From the NCBI GenBank assembly GCA_032207245.1, contig CM063510.1, positions 48,221,625-48,285,624 of the forward strand: a stretch of DNA of 64,000 nucleotides. Reading direction: 5' to 3'. The stretch is from Pardosa pseudoannulata. Taxonomy: Eukaryota; Arthropoda; Arachnida; Araneae; Lycosidae. The translations under genes and the position numbers were made by a program. Of the stretch, positions 46,261 to 58,400 are shown piece by piece (the stretch's first letter is position 1; every line of letters starts with the position of its first letter). The notes beneath the pieces were generated by a model. It was not told the DNA's origin and searched no databases. It saw only the letters and a program-made list of their open reading frames with translations.

Positions 46261-47521
46261 TTTTGTACATGTATATTATTATTTTTTCATTTTCTTCTTG
46301 GAATCCAATAATTAAATAGAACTACATACTATATGCTTTTAAAACCAAAACCAAAGTATGTGTCATGACTGAAAAATAGGCCTGGAATTACAATGTTGCC
46401 CAAGGCCCGCTTTAGCCTTAGTTTGCCACTGGGGCTGTTCCAATCCATTAGTCATTTTTATTGCATCAGAGGTAAATTATTTATTTCCCCAACTGAAAGC
46501 AGTCCTTACAAGAAGAAAACAATCAAAACTTACCATAGTATATTTATATAGTGATATAAAATAATTTCCACATGAATGAAGATTTTTCATTTGTTTTTTC
46601 TTTTAGCTGTTGAAGTTACTAGAGCACTCTTCAATCTACTGAAGTTTCAGAGTATTCTACAGTATAAAAGAACTAGTAGATAAGTATGCTACTTAGTTCA
46701 ACAAAGTGTTTCTGTCAACAAGTAAAGAGCTTTAAACTCTTGATATACGAGTTTCCTATTTGTTTTTTCTATCGGAATGACATATAAAAATGAAATGTCT
46801 GGGATAAAGAAAGGTATTAGTACCCAATGATGTTACCATTTCCAGATATATATGATAAATTCTTTGCCCTCATATATAACACAAAGAGAATTACTAAGAA
46901 GTATTCAAATTACCTAAAAACTGTAAAATCACACTTGCTCCTGAAATTGTATTTGATTTTAATCTGTATTTAAATTATATTTTTCCTACTAAAAAAAAAA
47001 AAAACAAGATTTTCAAATTTCACTCCAAAATGGGGTCAGGGTTAACTTGGAGAAAAGATTATATAAAACTGTGCTGTACATTTAAAAGAATTAAATTTTA
47101 ATCTTAAAAAATTGAATAAAAGCTAATTCTTTAATTACCAAAATTATTTCTCTATAAAAAACATTTCACTACATCACTATATACGAAATTTACCCCACAT
47201 CACTATATACAAGTACATAAATTAACCTGCAAATGCATTGTATCTATTTTTAGAAATAGTTAAATAATAGTTATAATAGAACAACAAATGACTTTAAAAA
47301 TGACATTAAATGTCTAATAAATTTCACTAGGGTGTTTGTATTTTCAACAAGTTTCCATGTATGAAAAGTTATCTTCCCTTATTCTGAAACATAAGATAGC
47401 AATTACCACCTAATTTTTTTTTTTTTTTTTTAAACAGATTGAATTTAACTAAATATTTATATGTGAATTTAAGAAAAGTGGGCTGAAAAAAAGGACAGAA
47501 ACATAAACAAAAAAAAAGGCT
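46261..47521. other. Intergenic DNA 3' of PUM3
   Basis: AT-rich, with no gene. GC-richer DNA at about 46380-46440 may be the distal end of the hAT relic. Confidence 0.5.
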
Positions 47522-47666
47522 TTATTTAGAATTTACAGATAATTTTCTTAATTTTTCTACAAGTATCTGAGCTCCCTTGGAACTCAACTTACTCAGCTGT
47601 GACTTGCAACCTGTCATTTCATCACTGACTTTATTTACAACAGCAGGAATTTCAGTTTCTAAAAGG
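47522..47666 (-). CDS. PUM3: PUM3 terminal exon
   Basis: 145 bases, LLETEIPAVVNKVSDEM to LVEKLRKLSVNSK and TAA at 47522-47524; acceptor TTGCAG. An AATAAA (47526-47521) overlaps the stop codon. Confidence 0.93.
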
Positions 47667-50194
47667 CTGCAACAAACAAATTTTAAAATTTTAATTTTAG
47701 TTATGGAAATTTTTTATAAGATAAGACAGAAGTGTGTGTATATATATATATATAAAGAGAGAACAAAAGTGTCTATGACATGCACTGCTAGGTGACACTC
47801 CTAATATAACATTGAACGGACTAGACTGCATACCTACTTCAGATGTAAGAGAGAAGCATTGGATTATGACAAGTGTGTTGGGCAGCAACGATGTCTGTTT
47901 AAACCTTTTATGTTGAAGTAGTATGCAATCATTGTGTTGTACTTGTCTTTTGCCAAATAAATGTTTCATATACAATGTTAAGTGTGATCATCAATATTCT
48001 CTGGCGACTGGATCCCCACACACTCAGGGCTGTAAACTGCCCATGTGAAATATTTGCATTAAAGTTTACTATTATTTTTATGAAATATTTTAAATTTAAC
48101 ATTTAATTAGAATATCATTACCACTAGATGTAGTGTCATGTCTTTTGTAGTAGTGTTTATTATTACTGGAGAATAAGCAGAATAAATTTAATAAGCACTG
48201 CAAATATGATGCACCTTCCCTCAAAAGGTTAAAGGTCATTACCATAGCCTGTAGACAACCAGTAGTAAGCTTCTTATGCATTGGGCTAAGTAGGGAATCT
48301 AATAATAATCTTTTTCAATAGGAGATGGACAAATACTATCTTGTGCACAGGTAGCTAATAATCCAGAACCAGGCCTGACTATTAATTTCATAAATTAAAC
48401 CTTTAAAAATTTAAAGGGAAATATAAAAATTTAAATATTTACTTTAGTGAAAAATAGCATCAATTTAAACAATTAAGTTACATTAGAGTTCATCCACAGG
48501 ATTAATTATATTATGATTAGAATTAAAATTTATAAATCTTAAGTCTACCATTATTCTACTTTATTATCAATCAATTCTATCTGATAAAAAAATTCATGTG
48601 GTTTGATCATTTTCTATATAAAATGAAATATGAACAACATTCTGCCTGTTGCCAAATTACAAAACCAAAATTCTAATCCTACACTGCAGTTACAAAAATT
48701 ATTTTGAATGTACCAGTATACTGTTCATGGTAGCCACAAAATCCAAGAAAAAAAAACCTCCTCTGATTTCCTCCCTTTTTAACAGTAGTTTTACCAAAAT
48801 TCCCTCACTATGGAATTATTTTAAAATTTCTTAAGTTACAATAATTTATATAAACTTCAGGATTTTACTACTGTTTCTACAATGCTTCATTTTTGTGTTA
48901 TTACTTATAATTTCACTTTGTAAATATTTCCATTTATTTTAAAACCTGCTTTAAATATTTTTGCTGTTAATAAATCTTTTACTAAGAGGCATAACCTAAA
49001 ATATGTATACAAATTAAATCATAGCTTGTAAAAAAAAAAAAAAAAAACAAAAAAAAAAAAAAAAAAAAGTTTACAAAGTTAAAAAAAATTACAATAAATG
49101 TTTGGTATATTATTATGTTTATATACAGTAATTCATAATGATTTGGGCAGAGAACTCCTATAAACAAGCCTCACTTCAGTTCAACACTAGTTTCTCCGAT
49201 TGTTCCCAACTGGGCCAGCAGCTTAACCTGGCAAAGACAGCTCATATGTGTTTTTGTCATAGAAACATCCTACTACTCATTCATATCATTTTTGATGCAT
49301 CTATATTATTGTATTCAAGTTCATTTCATAACCTTAATCTCTTGAACTTTTATAGAACACTAATCTAACGAATAGAAAAAATATTGGATGAACTTCCCTG
49401 TATTATTATGTGCATTATTTTTTAACAAGCTTTTCAACAAGCTATTAAAGAAAATTAAGCTATTTTTACTTAATTTTCTAAAAATAAAGGCAGTTTATAT
49501 TTTTATATATCCAGAAAACCCGGGTTTTTGCCAATTCTGTGACATATTTAACCCAAGTGACATGGCTTGGAAATGTATTAAATTTTTATCCAGCAGTGAC
49601 CGTCTCCCTATAGGGATGGACTTGAATATTTTGTCTTTATAATTTGTAAAAAGTATAATTTTAGTACTAATATAATTTTCTTTCTAGCTACACTTAATGA
49701 ATTAAAGAAGTCAAAATACCATAAGTTAAAGATGAGTTTCTTTCTTATGTATAGTGGGCATATTACAGAAGTAATTTCTCATTAATTAGAACATAATGAA
49801 CAAACCAACTAAGAGAGATGAAATATTTTTCTTAATCTTGAATTAGGGCAATATATACACTCAAGAGCCAAACCATCATGACCACCTGTCAATGAGTTGG
49901 CCCACCTTTGGCACACAATACAGCTTCCACCACTGGCCTGTGTATGACCCACGAGTAGTGCAGTTTCGGAAATACTTGTTCCAAGCCTTCGAGCCATTAC
50001 AATCTGGCCTCTATCAAAATTGCTTAGATCTGCAGCCTTTCACATCACACACAGAAGTAAGTGAAAGAATGATTCTTCACTCTCCAGCAGCAGTTAAATA
50101 CCACTTCCACCTGATCACGTGCCTTCCACATCATCCATAAATGTAGGGGTGGTCGTAATGTTTTGAGTGTATGTGTAGATGTATATATATATAT

Positions 50195-50227
<33 letters not shown>

Positions 50228-52424
50228 AATGACCTTATTTCTTTAAAAAAAAAAACTATTTAAAATAATATAAAACTCCTTTAAAAAAAAGGAAAAAAAT
50301 TATTTAAAAATTTAATCTTGGTGCAGAGACTGCTCTTATAGAAAATGCAAAAAAACATTTACTAGAAATGGGGTGAAATTTTGAAATATTCCCTGATTTT
50401 TGAAAAGTACCTGATATTTTCCAGAATTGTAAAGCAATCTGAAAATTCCCTAATGTGCAGGAACTCTGCTGCTGATAAATACAGATACTTTGCAAGTTAT
50501 TTTTGATTTTGAGATTAATCTAATAATGTTTATCAAAACTTAAAAGCATGGACATAATTTTAATGCACTTACCTCACCAATATGAATGCTCCTCTATTAC
50601 ACTGAAACCAAGTTTTCATGATACCTGGAGGCACTGTATTCACAAGTACTTCACTGAAGGTTGCTGAAACAATATATAAATATATTAATGCTAATAATAT
50701 AACATTGCAATGATATAACATTTTGAGATAGTAAGAGAAAGGTAAAAGATGAATAACTGAATTAAAAGTATTATTTTAACCTGAAAATTTTTTTAATCAG
50801 TAAATTTAAATTATACTTTTCTTTCATTAAAAAAAAGTATGTTGGGTATAAATTGAGTTTGACTATATAAGCAGCCATTACCCATTATTTTCATATTAAA
50901 ATAATATTAAATTTAATTTAAACATTGTTTAAAATTTAATATATCATGAGTACATTTAGAGTATATCAGAAAAAATTTCTTCTTTGTACTAAATTTTCTA
51001 TCCTTCATATGATGTTTTATGTACATTAATTTCATTACTGCATATCTGTAACAATAATTTGGTTTTGTATACTGAAATTTTGGAGTGTCACAAATAAAGC
51101 TGTAGGTTTTAATTACCCAAAACTATATATACGTATGCACACAAGCATACAAAAATTCTACAATTCACCAAAATGTAAATTCAGAAGTATAGTCAAGTAA
51201 TTGTGGCCAATTATTAATGCAAAGATGTACACAAAGGGCCAACGATGGGATCCTGATACAGATTAAAAGAGGTGATGTGGCAAAATTGCAACTATTTCAA
51301 ATTATGAAATCTATATGCCAGCAAGAATTACTAATTCTAAAGATTGTCTGCATGCTACCTTTTCACCTGCAAATTTTCCTACAGGTTAAAGAGAAAAATG
51401 AGTCTTAAGTTTATAATTAAATTTTCAGTTCTTTACACAATGTGCATATATGTGTATATATATACTGTATATCTATATATTTCTGTGTATAAGCTGAGAT
51501 TTTTTTGGGCTTTTTAAAGACCTAAAGTGTATGTGTGGGGAGGAGGGCTGGTTTATAAACATTTTTTTTTTTTTTTTTTTTTGCTGTTGCAGACAAAAAG
51601 TTACCTAATCAGCAAAAATTAGCACAATGGTTTAAAAAAGAAGACCTAAAATGTTGAAAAGTAAATGAAGTCTACAAAAATTTTGAAATGAGGGAAAAAC
51701 ACAAAAATTGTAAAATAAATTTTAAATGGCTTTTATCTGTGTTATGATTGCTATAATGGCAGCAGATTATAAACACAATTCTATGAAAGTATCCAGAAGC
51801 AATCTATAAATTGCCAAATGTAGCATTGTTATTATTATTATTATTATTATTATTAAAAAAAAAGCTTATAGTGTTTAAATTTATGAAAAAGTTATCTTTA
51901 TATAGGGTTACCAGAGGTGAAACTTGTCATTAGCATCTAAGTTTATGATTGGTTGCATGGTCTAGTACTGTAATTATCTAACCATGCATCATGGCAGTAA
52001 TCTAGATAAGTTAGTGTAAAATTATGAAATTAATGAAATCAGCAAAAAGTTTTTTAAAATTTAAAATGTAAGTTGCTTTTTTTTTGCCACTTCAAAGTGT
52101 GCTAAGAAATGTCTTTTTATTTGTCTCATGATGCAACTGACCCTGTACTACAGCGGTACTTAAATTGGATACCATTTCAAAAAATGATTGAGAAGCACTG
52201 GTTTAGAGTTTTAATTTAAAACAAATTGATTGGAAAATATTTTCGCTGTTTTACATGCTTGGTGACTATTTGGCTCCTTGGTAACATATTTGAACATTCT
52301 AAAAATTTCTTTTCATTTCAGCTTATATATGTGATTTGAACTTTTGAATAAATTTTCCAAGAAAAATCGCACCTTCAGCCTATATACAGATTGGCCTATA
52401 TTCAGAAATATACAGTATGTATGT

Positions 52425-52474
<50 letters not shown>

Positions 52475-55400
52475 CCACACATACATTTTCTATAACACAC
52501 TCTCTCATACCCATATACAAACATAGATCAAACAGATATATTCTGAGAAATAGGAAGAAACTAGAAACTAACTAAAAAAAAAAAAAATATCTTGACCAAG
52601 ATTACTTAGAATATTTATATTAATAAAAACATAATTACTAGTATCTGCATCCTGTCCTTCAGCTCTCTTTATTGAATCATTCAAAATAAGTTGCTTCAAC
52701 ATAAAAAATGAACCACCAATTTCAATTATATGCACATTTTTGTTCTCAGATGTATAAGGTTCAGCTGCTAGTTTAGCTATTGCTTCATAAGCCTCTTTTT
52801 TCTCCCCTAAATTATAAAAATCAAAAATTTACATTATGATAAATGGAAAGAAATTTTCATGGTAACAAACAAATGTTTAAAAACATTTTTAAAAGCAATC
52901 CACCTGTTCATAAACTTACTTTATGCCAATGGTCACCAAATTTATGAAGGATCTGAGTTAAACACCATTTTTAAAATTTATTGTGGTTACTAAGAGAAAC
53001 TATGACAAAAATAAGAATTTTTTTTTCTTCAAATCTTACAATTATTTATTGCCAGTTAACAAACATTTCTAGTCAATATGAAATTAATTTTAATTAGACT
53101 GCATAGTTTGAAAACTGTACATTAACTGTGTTCTTGTCAATTCATACACTTACACAGAACAGTAAGCATATATACATTTATGTTGTACCCAGGTGAAGGA
53201 ATAATCAGTTTCTCATTCAAAATGAAATTGATTGATCTTTACGCTTGAACTTGCTAACCTAAGTATTAAAGAAGTTTGGTTTAGAGTGCTATGGTCCACT
53301 GTTTTGCATACCACGGCTAATCAGACTAGGACCTACTGCATAAAGCTGATTTTGAACATACATGCCTACAGTGGGATTCAAACTAGCAAACTCAGGTTCC
53401 AAAGAGTGGCGCTCTTTTGTACAGGCCTCGTTCAGCATGTATTAAAGAGTAAATAAAACTATATGCATTAGCAAACTAGTGGTAACACTCCCTATCTGGT
53501 TTGTCATGGAAACTAGATACATGACAATAATTATTTATATTTAGTTTTATTTAAAATGAGATCCTACACAAAAACATCTTATTCGACCCTTAAGTATCAA
53601 CATAATTCATATTAATAGGATATTTAAAAATTACTTAACGAATCATTAGAACGAGACATAACATTTTAAATAAACAAAATTTTCTAACTGCTTTATACTA
53701 CAATTTAACTTACCAACAGTATGCTTTAATATCGTCACAGTAAAAAGACAGAATGCATTATTTTTGTACAATTCACCAATATTATTTACGATCAATTGTT
53801 TAAGAGGCTCTGCAACAGCTATCTTCAGCTCATGTCGACGTTTTTCTGGATCTTTCTTGCTGAAAGTTTATAAATTCTTTTAATATACACATCTACAAAT
53901 AAAAATGAGTCACAACAGCGTGACTGATAAAATAGTGATATATATGAACATCGTATCAATACAAATGAAGAGACATAACTTTTCAAAAAGTGACTTTTAA
54001 ATAAGAAAATCTAATTCAGTTTACCTGAAAATAACGCTTAGAAAATTATAATTCAAATGCTAACTTTATAAAAACCAATTAGAATTCATTTTTACTTTTT
54101 AAATACTTAACCTGATTAATACTTCAGTATTTTAATAAGTCTGAGACTTTCCTGTTAAATTTTTTTTTTTTTAATGAAATGATTGTGATAGGACAGTACA
54201 TAATTTGAAACTAGCTGTGTATTCTTTAATAATAATAATAAATGCATTTTTATTTAAATTGACACCACTCAAACCTATAACTCAATCTATCAGGTGGAAT
54301 ATAACTAAATTTTCTAAGGTACTGTAAAATGATGGTTATGTGAATTGTACTATTGTAGTCTACACAGATTAAAATTACATGAAATGGAGGCAAAATTTAG
54401 AAATGCAAATGTATGGTTATGTAAACAACATAAAAATAGTCTTTAAAAGAAAATACTAACATCAAGAGATACAAACACAAGTGTAAATATCATCAGATAT
54501 AGAGGAAAAATAATTTCATTTCTATGAAATTTTTTTTAATCCTTTAAAAACATGTTGAAAGTATGCTTAACATATTTAAAAGTATTACATTTTACTCAGA
54601 TAAAAAAATATATATAAGCATTTTTTTTAATTACCGGTATCACTTCTTCAGATAAAGATAAGTATTTAATTTCTTTTGTTAGTTTAACTGACAAGTAGGG
54701 TCTCTCTGTTCAATGAAAATTGTTTCTCTTTTACAGTTTTAACTGTTATCTGTTGTTATGAGATCTCACAGACTTCAGGAATATTATTCCTAAGTATATC
54801 TACTACTCAAAATTACAAAAGACTATTGCTTTTTTTCAGTAATATCTTGTCAAAGTAGTATACCTTGAGAATTCTTTTAAGATTTCAAACCTGGAAGTGA
54901 ATCTCTTTCTTCACAGTAGTTAGGAGATTATTTGAGAGTCATAGAGAAATTGCTGCATTCTTTGATTAACTTTCAAAAAGTAACATACACAAACAGGGAG
55001 TAAGGTCATATAATTCCTAATTTTATTACTCCAGGAAAGCAAAGGCAGTTACTGTGAATTCCCTACAGTGCAAACATTGCAATAATAATAAATTCGTATA
55101 AACATGTCACCAACATGTTCAATAAGCCAAAGTAAATAACATTATAACATTTAATGATCCAAAAATGAAACAAATCTTGTTTTCACAGCAACAGATTTAC
55201 AGACTTAGTGGGAGACAATTATAATCGACAAAGAGTAATTGCGCCTATGAAAATATAAGAAAAACACCAAAAGGAATATTTACTAGGTTTGACAGATATC
55301 TCACTTTACCACAGCACACATGACTTGTAAAGTTGATTTATCTCCACCAACTGAACAATGTCATTACTCTGAAATATCAATGCTATAAAACTTAGGGCAG

Positions 55401-58400
55401 TTCATTCAAAGCATTTAAGTGCTGTTGCACTGACTATGCTATTATTAATTTCGATACGAAATTGTTTAACATTTCAACTGATAGATCAGGCTACAGATCG
55501 CTCTGAGCAACTTCCCCCCCCCCTAAACACACACAGAATTTGTGATAACTAGAGTCTTAAAGACCTATAAATGTACTTCAGCAATCACACAACACATAGA
55601 AACATTATATAAACTTAAAAAATAACCATTAAATACATGAACTTTCTAATAAATAACATTCATATTATTATATATTTATATTATATATTTATGAAATGAG
55701 GCCATCTGCCTCATCTCAAAGGAGTTCCGAGCAGATATTTCCACCCCGCAGTCTTGCTCAGTAGATCAGATGGGTGAAAAAATAAAGACAATAGAATTTT
55801 TAGACCAAACTAACAAGATTTATTTATGATTGCAAAGGCTGTACATTCTGTTTAAATAGTTGTTTTACCAGCCAATTAGCAATCTCCTACAAGTCAAGTG
55901 GATGATGTAGCATCAAAATCTACTTTTACTTATGTAATCAAAAGGAATCCACAGGGAAACATTCGATAGGATTACTAGAGAGATAGATTCGGAGATAAAA
56001 GTGATAAAAATATCATTACATTTATATATTTTTATAAGCAACATTGTATTATTCATATTAGTTCAATCACAACACCATGATATGATCAGTAAATTAGTAT
56101 TGGTTATTATTCACATAATTATTACTACAACTAAAGGCTTATTAAAGTATATGACTCTCCTGGGTACTCCTGAGAGTAAAATATGATGTAATAAAAAGAA
56201 AAAAATTGTAATGCTTCCTTAACTTAACAAAAGGGGTAAGTATGTGATATAATGCATAATTTTCTCAAACAAGAACTAAATATAATCAGCAATTTGCTAC
56301 ACAACTATTGCGCCCTATTTCTTTATTCTTATTGCTAAGGATTCCAAAAACTAATTACCTAGATTCATTATTGTCTCCAGTTTTTAATATATTTATGACA
56401 TCAGGATGAAAAAAGTGTGAATCTCTTGGATTAAGAAGATAAACTAACACTTTCTTTCCATGAACATTTTGGGAAACCTCTAGTAAGTTCTCTTCTAATT
56501 CCTAGAATCAGAGAATAAACATATATGGAATAAACTATTTAGATAAAAACTCCCAATTTAGGAAAAATAATCAACAGCAATAAATTATTAAAGAATACTG
56601 AATTTTCATAATTAATTCATTTGCAAAATGAATCACTAGTTAATAATAATTGCAAATCTTAATAACAGGGTTAATTTAATTTCAGTTTCTTGATTACAAA
56701 TTTCCCTTTATAACAAAAATGTACATATTTTTGAGAATATTAAGCAATAAAAGGATATATTTTTATACATCTTTAAAATTTGTTCTTCCAAAACACAGAA
56801 AAAAAAATTAAATGATATTCATGTTAGGAAAAAAGAAAGGGATTGGCTTAGGAATTTTAACAATCACTTAATAAGTTTGAATTTTACAAAATTATTTATG
56901 ATAAGAAACTGTTGCACTGAAAAACTAATTTACAGCATAAAATGATTTGTTTTAATTCTCAACAAAAAAAATTACCACTGATTACACATATAATACGCAT
57001 GTGTATAATATATTTAATATTATCCTCATAAACATCTGAATTATATTCCCAAATTTTAATTATGTCCTCTTAACACATTATGTAGTCTATTTCCCAAAGC
57101 CCATAGTAACTTTTGCAAAAGAAATCAGTAACTTGTATTTTTTACATGTATTCCTTGAATTCTTCCATAGAAGCAGAGTTGATGCATAAATTACTATTCT
57201 CTAAAACAGAAATTAAACATTAACTACTCTAAATCAAGAATATGATCTGCAACTTTCCATATACAAATAAATATATACAGGACCACGACTAGTATGCCTG
57301 CACATAGGCAGCCAAATATTATCTTGCATCCAAATACTATCTTGCATCTAATACCTCAGAATCAGCCCTATACATAAATATATGTACTGCATCTTAAAAT
57401 CTCATTAGACTATTTTTGTAAATTATTAAAAAAAATTAAGAAAGGTCAGTAAATAACATTTTATACAAACTTACTTTAATGATAATTTTTTCAATCAATG
57501 TAGTATCATCAACACAATCAAATAAAGCTAAAAGGACCATGTGACCATGTTCTTCCATAGCTATTTTCTTCACAAAACTCTTCATATGTTTAATAATAAT
57601 TTTACGATCCTAAAATAACAAATACACTAGTATACTTGAGAATCATAGTGAAACAAAAATAAATTTTCATATTTGAAAAAGGGAAACGAAATTTTGTATA
57701 ATCTGAATATCTGAGAACAGATTTAAACAATATCAAAGGTTAAATATTGAGTTGAGGTTAAAAATGCTAAAGGGAATTTCATTTGAAAAAACTTTTTTTT
57801 AACTTTTGAATGACTCAAATGTAATTTGGTATAATTCAAAAGAAATTTTTTATGAGGTTAAAATTTTCATCTGGGAAGGAGAGAGAGAGAGAGAGACAGA
57901 CATGCAAATTATAATGACATAACATAAAATGCAATTTAAAGGTATAAAGCAAAGAATAAAGTAATTTAACAAAAAGTCAATAATACTCAATGAGCAATTC
58001 AGAAAGTATAAAAACAAATGTATTTATATTAATATATTGCAATATTACACTTAAAGATTTCTTTTTTTATAAAAAAAAATATATTATAACACAATAAATA
58101 AGCTATAATTTGAGAGACAGAGCATTTAAAAATACTTACCCTATGATTTCCATGCCACACACAATGCATTGCTACTCTTGATCCATCCTTAGTATGTAAT
58201 ATTTCTGGAACAACCTCTCTGAGAGATTCAATAATTTCAGATCGTGATGATGGATCACAATTTAAGATAAACTGTAGTAATACATGATGAATAAGACTAT
58301 GCTTAACAACAGTCCTGAAAGGACAAATAAATAATATTAGAATGCTAAATGAAAAATTTTGAGTTATAACAAAATTAGATCTGCCAACATCCAAAGTCAA

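Larger units (their letters stand above)
50664..52638 (-). other. PUM3 intron with repeat-family copy
   Basis: 2.0 kb; largely the three-copy repeat (51480-52415), plus a T run (51561-51582), (TTA)n (51829-51854) and (AC)n(AT)n (52425-52470). Confidence 0.75.

Noticed and set aside
53371..53440. Possible tRNA gene
   Set aside because: Only box-like motifs of a SINE head; no full cloverleaf or acceptor stem can be drawn.
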